This document shows, piece by piece, positions 41,856 to 44,704 of a stretch of 44,704 bases of DNA. The DNA is from Candidatus Halobeggiatoa sp. HSG11 (GTDB lineage Bacteria > Pseudomonadota > Gammaproteobacteria > Beggiatoales > Beggiatoaceae). Position numbers and translations under genes: made by a program. The stretch's first letter is position 1, and every line of letters starts with the position of its first letter. The notes below the pieces were generated by a model. The model was not told where the DNA came from, did no database searches, and was given only the letters and a program-made list of their open reading frames with translations. The stretch is from assembly GCA_030378105.1 (NCBI GenBank), contig JAUCGL010000020.1, positions 1 to 44,704 of the forward strand. Reading direction: 5' to 3'.

Positions 41856-42244
41856 ATAACTGCCTTTAGTTTATAACTACGTTGGGTTAGGATTGCAATA
41901 ACAATAGGAAACAGACAAAAAATAAACACTGTATATTCAAAAATATATACTGCTTTTTTAACAATATTATTATGTTCTTCGTTTATTGCTATAAGTGTAA
42001 CAATAACTGCAAACAAAATAACACTTATCATAGCAAATGTTAAAAACCATGTAGCAGTACCATAAAGTCGGCTTTGCTCGTATTCATCTTTATTAGGCGA
42101 AATATTGTGTGCTAACAAATTTTGATTAAGAAATAAACACAAAAGTGCAATAGACGCAGCAAGTGTTGTACTACTAAAAGTATGTAAATTAAAAGAACGA
42201 TCTAGTATAACAAATCGTATTAAACCTTCAACAAAGAATGGCAT
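41852..42244 (-). CDS. Small multi-TM partner of the GTPase
   Basis: 130 residues with three predicted membrane helices: LAASIALLCLFLNQNLLA (about 29-46), WFLTFAMISVILFAVIVTLI (about 66-85) and FEYTVFIFCLFPIVIAILTQ (about 103-122). No catalytic motif. Its end overlaps the GTPase start by four bases, a sign of coupled synthesis. I do not recognise a family. Likely a membrane scaffold or effector for the GTPase (inference). The 160 bases upstream of its start hold no gene and probably the promoter of this subunit pair. Confidence 0.72.
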   Translation of the reverse strand: MPFFVEGLIRFVILDRSFNLHTFSSTTLAASIALLCLFLNQNLLAHNISPNKDEYEQSRLYGTATWFLTFAMISVILFAVIVTLIAINEEHNNIVKKAVYIFEYTVFIFCLFPIVIAILTQRSYKLKAVI

Positions 42245-42408
42245 TAAAGGAAAGAAAACATGAATTAGAATCCAAACTCATGGTTGATGGTTTTTTACTT
42301 ATTTCATTGGCCACTATAAATGAACTCCAAAATTAAGCGTGAAAAAGTTAATTTATTTGTGTAAGCATGTTATCACACTCACATAATTAAAGTTTGCTGT
42401 TAAAAATT

Positions 42409-42723
42409 TCAATAACATTCCAACACCTCATCAATCCGCCGATCTACCAACCTACGATCTCTTTCTCCCATATCATAGAATTCAACCTTTTCTTTTTCCT
42501 TTAAATCCTCAAAATAAATATAAGGACAATCTGCGAAAGAAGCTTTTGGTTGCCAGCGATTTTCAATGATACCCATTAGTTCTATCAATTTATCTCTGGC
42601 TTGTTCTACAAAGGGTACTTCTTCTGGTAACAATGAACTTCCCTCTGAAAAACCATAACGCTGAAGTATCTCGTATCTATGGGAATCTATTACTTTATGC
42701 CAAGGAGTATTTTCATCAATCAT
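42409..42723 (-). CDS. Small unknown protein overlapping the Rpn gene
   Basis: 104 residues, soluble and charged. Landmarks: the N-terminus MIDENTPWHKVIDSHRYEIL, QRYGFSEGSSLLPEEVPFVE and the C-terminus RRLVDRRIDEVLECY. It overlaps the end of the Rpn gene by 8 bases (start 42723, Rpn stop 42716) and so is translationally coupled to it. I recognise no family. Its constant partner position suggests a modulator of the nuclease, but that is only context. Confidence 0.6.
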   Translation of the reverse strand: MIDENTPWHKVIDSHRYEILQRYGFSEGSSLLPEEVPFVEQARDKLIELMGIIENRWQPKASFADCPYIYFEDLKEKEKVEFYDMGERDRRLVDRRIDEVLECY

Positions 42724-43630
42724 TTTTCAAAGTACGAACTTGTTCCAAAGATAAATCAATCATTTGAGCTATCTGTTCTTCTGTTAATGTACCTTCAGAC
42801 AGTAAATTTGCAGCTAATTTTTCCTTAGTTTTTTGTTCTCCCTCTTTAATTCCTTCCTTAATTCCTTCCTTGAGTCCTTCATTAAGTCCTTCTTGCTTGA
42901 TTTTTCTGTTGAATTTTTGAACCCGTTCTTTAACATCTTTATCAAGTTTTTCTTGAAATTCCTTAATCATTTCTTGCTTTATTTGTTCAACTCCATATTC
43001 ATCAATCATCCTAGCCAGTTCTTCAGGAGTAACTTGGTCTTTTTCGATCAGGTTAAAAATTTGTTGAATTTCGGGAGAGGTGTAACTTGATTCCTCAACT
43101 TGTTCATCTAAACTGTCTTCTATTGCTTCTAACCATTCGTGATATTTAGCTGGTGTGATGGTTTTATCCAAATATTTAGGACAGATGTAAATCACTTTAT
43201 GAGGTATTTCTCCTATTGGATTGCCTTGCAAATCTTTTGGGTCAAAATCTATGATTGATATATCTTTTTTATGTTTATCACCAGAGGTTAATATAACAAA
43301 TGTAAATACTCTTAAATCAGGTTGGTAATTGCCGGAACTGGCTATTTGTTCTAATAGGGCTGCACAGTGATAATGCAAGAATCGATGATAATGGTCTGCG
43401 AAGCGAACATGTTGTATATCAACAATAATTCGGTTTTTCTTGTCCTCTGCGTATAAATCAAATTTAACTGCAACTTTACCGATTGGAGGAGTGTAAGTTT
43501 TATCTGTTTCTACGGTGTCAATTTCTATTTCTATGTCTAAGAAATCTCGTACAAAAGCGGTAAAAATTTCTGGGACACTGAAGGCTTTTTTGAAAATAAC
43601 ATCGTAACGTAATGGGGCGACTTGTTTCAT
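42716..43630 (-). CDS. Rpn-family PD-(D/E)XK nuclease (copy 2)
   Basis: 304 residues, clearly paralogous to the 38362-39210 gene, with the same nuclease residues at the same positions (Asp58, Asp71-Ile-Gln73; VKFDLYAEDKKNRIIVDIQ). It differs in the C-terminal half: a coiled region, then short tandem repeats (EGLNEGLKEGIKEGIKEGEQ) and a helical end with TLTEEQIAQMIDLSLEQV. Such EGxxEG repeats are typical of Rpn C-termini and vary in copy number. It overlaps the following 104-residue gene. Confidence 0.9.
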   Translation of the reverse strand: MKQVAPLRYDVIFKKAFSVPEIFTAFVRDFLDIEIEIDTVETDKTYTPPIGKVAVKFDLYAEDKKNRIIVDIQHVRFADHYHRFLHYHCAALLEQIASSGNYQPDLRVFTFVILTSGDKHKKDISIIDFDPKDLQGNPIGEIPHKVIYICPKYLDKTITPAKYHEWLEAIEDSLDEQVEESSYTSPEIQQIFNLIEKDQVTPEELARMIDEYGVEQIKQEMIKEFQEKLDKDVKERVQKFNRKIKQEGLNEGLKEGIKEGIKEGEQKTKEKLAANLLSEGTLTEEQIAQMIDLSLEQVRTLKND

Positions 43631-43725
43631 AGTAATTTAAATCTGTTAGGTGTTGGAAATTTTGGAGATTTGTGAAATTATTTATCTGAAAATTGTATAT
43701 TGATAGCTTTCACAAAGTTTAAAAT

Positions 43726-44622
43726 TTAATCCAATAACTCAACCTCACACTCAGCACAAAATTCTTTCACTTCAGAATTAGCTCCCGGAGAAATGAAGAT
43801 ACCACTAACTTGCTTATCTGAATTTTGATGTTGTATAAGCATAATTTTCTTAGCAAATATATTAACGTCCATTGTTGTTGCAGTAGCTTTTACTTCAAAA
43901 GCTGTGAATTTGCCATTTTCAGCAATAATATCAACTTCAATAAATTTTCCTTTTTTAAGATAAATACTTCCTTCAGTGTCTATAAATTGTTGGCGTAATT
44001 TAATTGTTTCTGGTTTAATTTCAATATTTTTTAAACCATAACTTAAACCTAAAGCAAATAGTTCTTCTAATTTTTGGCCTTTTTCGGTTCCCAGATTGCC
44101 AGTGACCACTTTCAACCAAGCATCAAATTTGGTTATTTTATCAAGGAAAAGTTCCATATTGGAGTCTAGTTTAATTATATGGCGTTTTATGTCAAGCCGT
44201 TCTACTCTTGCTTCTTCAAATCTTTCATCTACTGTTTTGAAACGTTTATCAACTTTTTCAAATTTATTATCAACTATGTCAAAGCGTCTATCAACTTCTT
44301 CAAAACGTTTATCAACAGCTTCAAAACGTTGATTCATTTCTTCACGTTGTTGTTTAAGTTGTTCTTCAACTTGTCCAATACGTTCGTTGTTTTTCTCAAT
44401 ATTGGCATCAAGACGTTCGATTTGTTTATTGGTATCCTGACGTAATACTTTAATTTCATTCAATATTTCATTGAATTTATCTTTGCATGGAAATTGTTTG
44501 GCTACAATTTCTTCAATAGTATTCACAATTTCTGGTTGCTGTTGCAGTAATTGCGGTAGTATTTTTATAACGTAGTCCTTTGTACAGGACAAAGTAAGAA
44601 AAAAGAAGAGCAAGTAGGACAA
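43726..44622 (-). CDS. Coiled-coil protein with C-terminal PD-(D/E)XK nuclease-like domain
   Basis: About 298 residues. After KDYVIKILPQLLQQQPEIVN comes a long coiled coil built of 7-residue units (RFEAVDKRFEEVDRRFDIVD, NKFEKVDKRFKTVDERFEEA). The C-terminal domain carries Asp231 ... Glu243-Val-Lys245 (FIEVDIIAENGKF; AFEVKATATT), the PD-(D/E)XK pattern of DUF3782-like proteins. It may bind or cut DNA. The start is uncertain: the frame opens with TTG at 44622 and a hydrophobic stretch unlike the family, another TTG lies at 44592, and no ATG precedes the conserved part. A small rearrangement near the start, where TTGTCCT is repeated, may have removed the normal start. Confidence 0.72.
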   Translation of the reverse strand: MSYLLFFFLTLSCTKDYVIKILPQLLQQQPEIVNTIEEIVAKQFPCKDKFNEILNEIKVLRQDTNKQIERLDANIEKNNERIGQVEEQLKQQREEMNQRFEAVDKRFEEVDRRFDIVDNKFEKVDKRFKTVDERFEEARVERLDIKRHIIKLDSNMELFLDKITKFDAWLKVVTGNLGTEKGQKLEELFALGLSYGLKNIEIKPETIKLRQQFIDTEGSIYLKKGKFIEVDIIAENGKFTAFEVKATATTMDVNIFAKKIMLIQHQNSDKQVSGIFISPGANSEVKEFCAECEVELLD

Positions 44623-44704
44623 AAAAGGTTTAAAATTATAAATTGTCCAAAAATATAACCCCTAAATAATGAAAGCAGCTCACTCACTCAAAGAAGAATT
44701 ATCT

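Overview
The window looks like the chromosome of an AT-rich gammaproteobacterium (about one third GC by eye), most plausibly a large or filamentous sulfur bacterium of the Thiotrichales/Beggiatoaceae type. This rests on gammaproteobacterial housekeeping order (thrS-infC-rpmI-rplT; trpS-scpA-scpB; a YhdP homologue). It also rests on an accessory repertoire typical of that group and of filamentous cyanobacteria: TIR-WD40 giants, exported CHAT-TPR protein, CHASE2, Rpn nucleases, FHA-type exoprotein, and dense palindromic intergenic repeats. The taxonomic call is an inference.

Layout. 0.1-2.6 kb: a glycosyltransferase with a truncated C-terminal extension, then decayed vWA and REP-type transposase genes. 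2.6-5.9 kb: the minus-strand operon tRNA-Val / thrS / infC (AUU start) / rpmI / rplT, without pheST after it. 6.0-9.0 kb: queA, tRNA-Leu(CAA) with a good sigma70 promoter, a conserved cysteine-containing unknown, and a broken SDR gene. 9.4-12.0 kb: trpS-scpA-scpB, overlapping by a few bases each. 12.0-12.9 kb: a small Gly-rich membrane protein gene, a nested inverted-repeat element and a duplicated 3' end of scpB.

12.97-21.9 kb is the most interesting block. It holds a membrane LSDAT(SLOG)-SLATT protein, a small helical protein, and a 2070-residue protein with five TIR domains, one TM, 14 WD40 blades and TPR-like repeats. TIR enzymes make NAD-derived signals, SLOG-family domains bind such nucleotides, and SLATT is a predicted membrane effector, so I read this as a Thoeris-like signalling and membrane-effector system of unusual architecture (inference). 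It is followed by a KilA-N gene, a second nested palindrome and a duplicated 3' end of the TIR gene, which repeats the layout seen after scpB.

23.4-30 kb: an IS630 relic, a secreted filamentous-haemagglutinin-like protein, and a nitric-oxide/redox-stress group (Crp/Fnr regulator divergent from hemerythrin, DUF2249 and an NnrS-like membrane protein). 30-37 kb: yhdP-like and an exported TPR-CHAT protease. 37-44.6 kb: a nearly continuous minus-strand gene run with an exported unknown, YoeB/YefM, two paralogous Rpn nucleases, a CHASE2 protein without output domain, a membrane-anchored GTPase coupled to a small multi-TM protein, and a coiled-coil PD-(D/E)XK protein.
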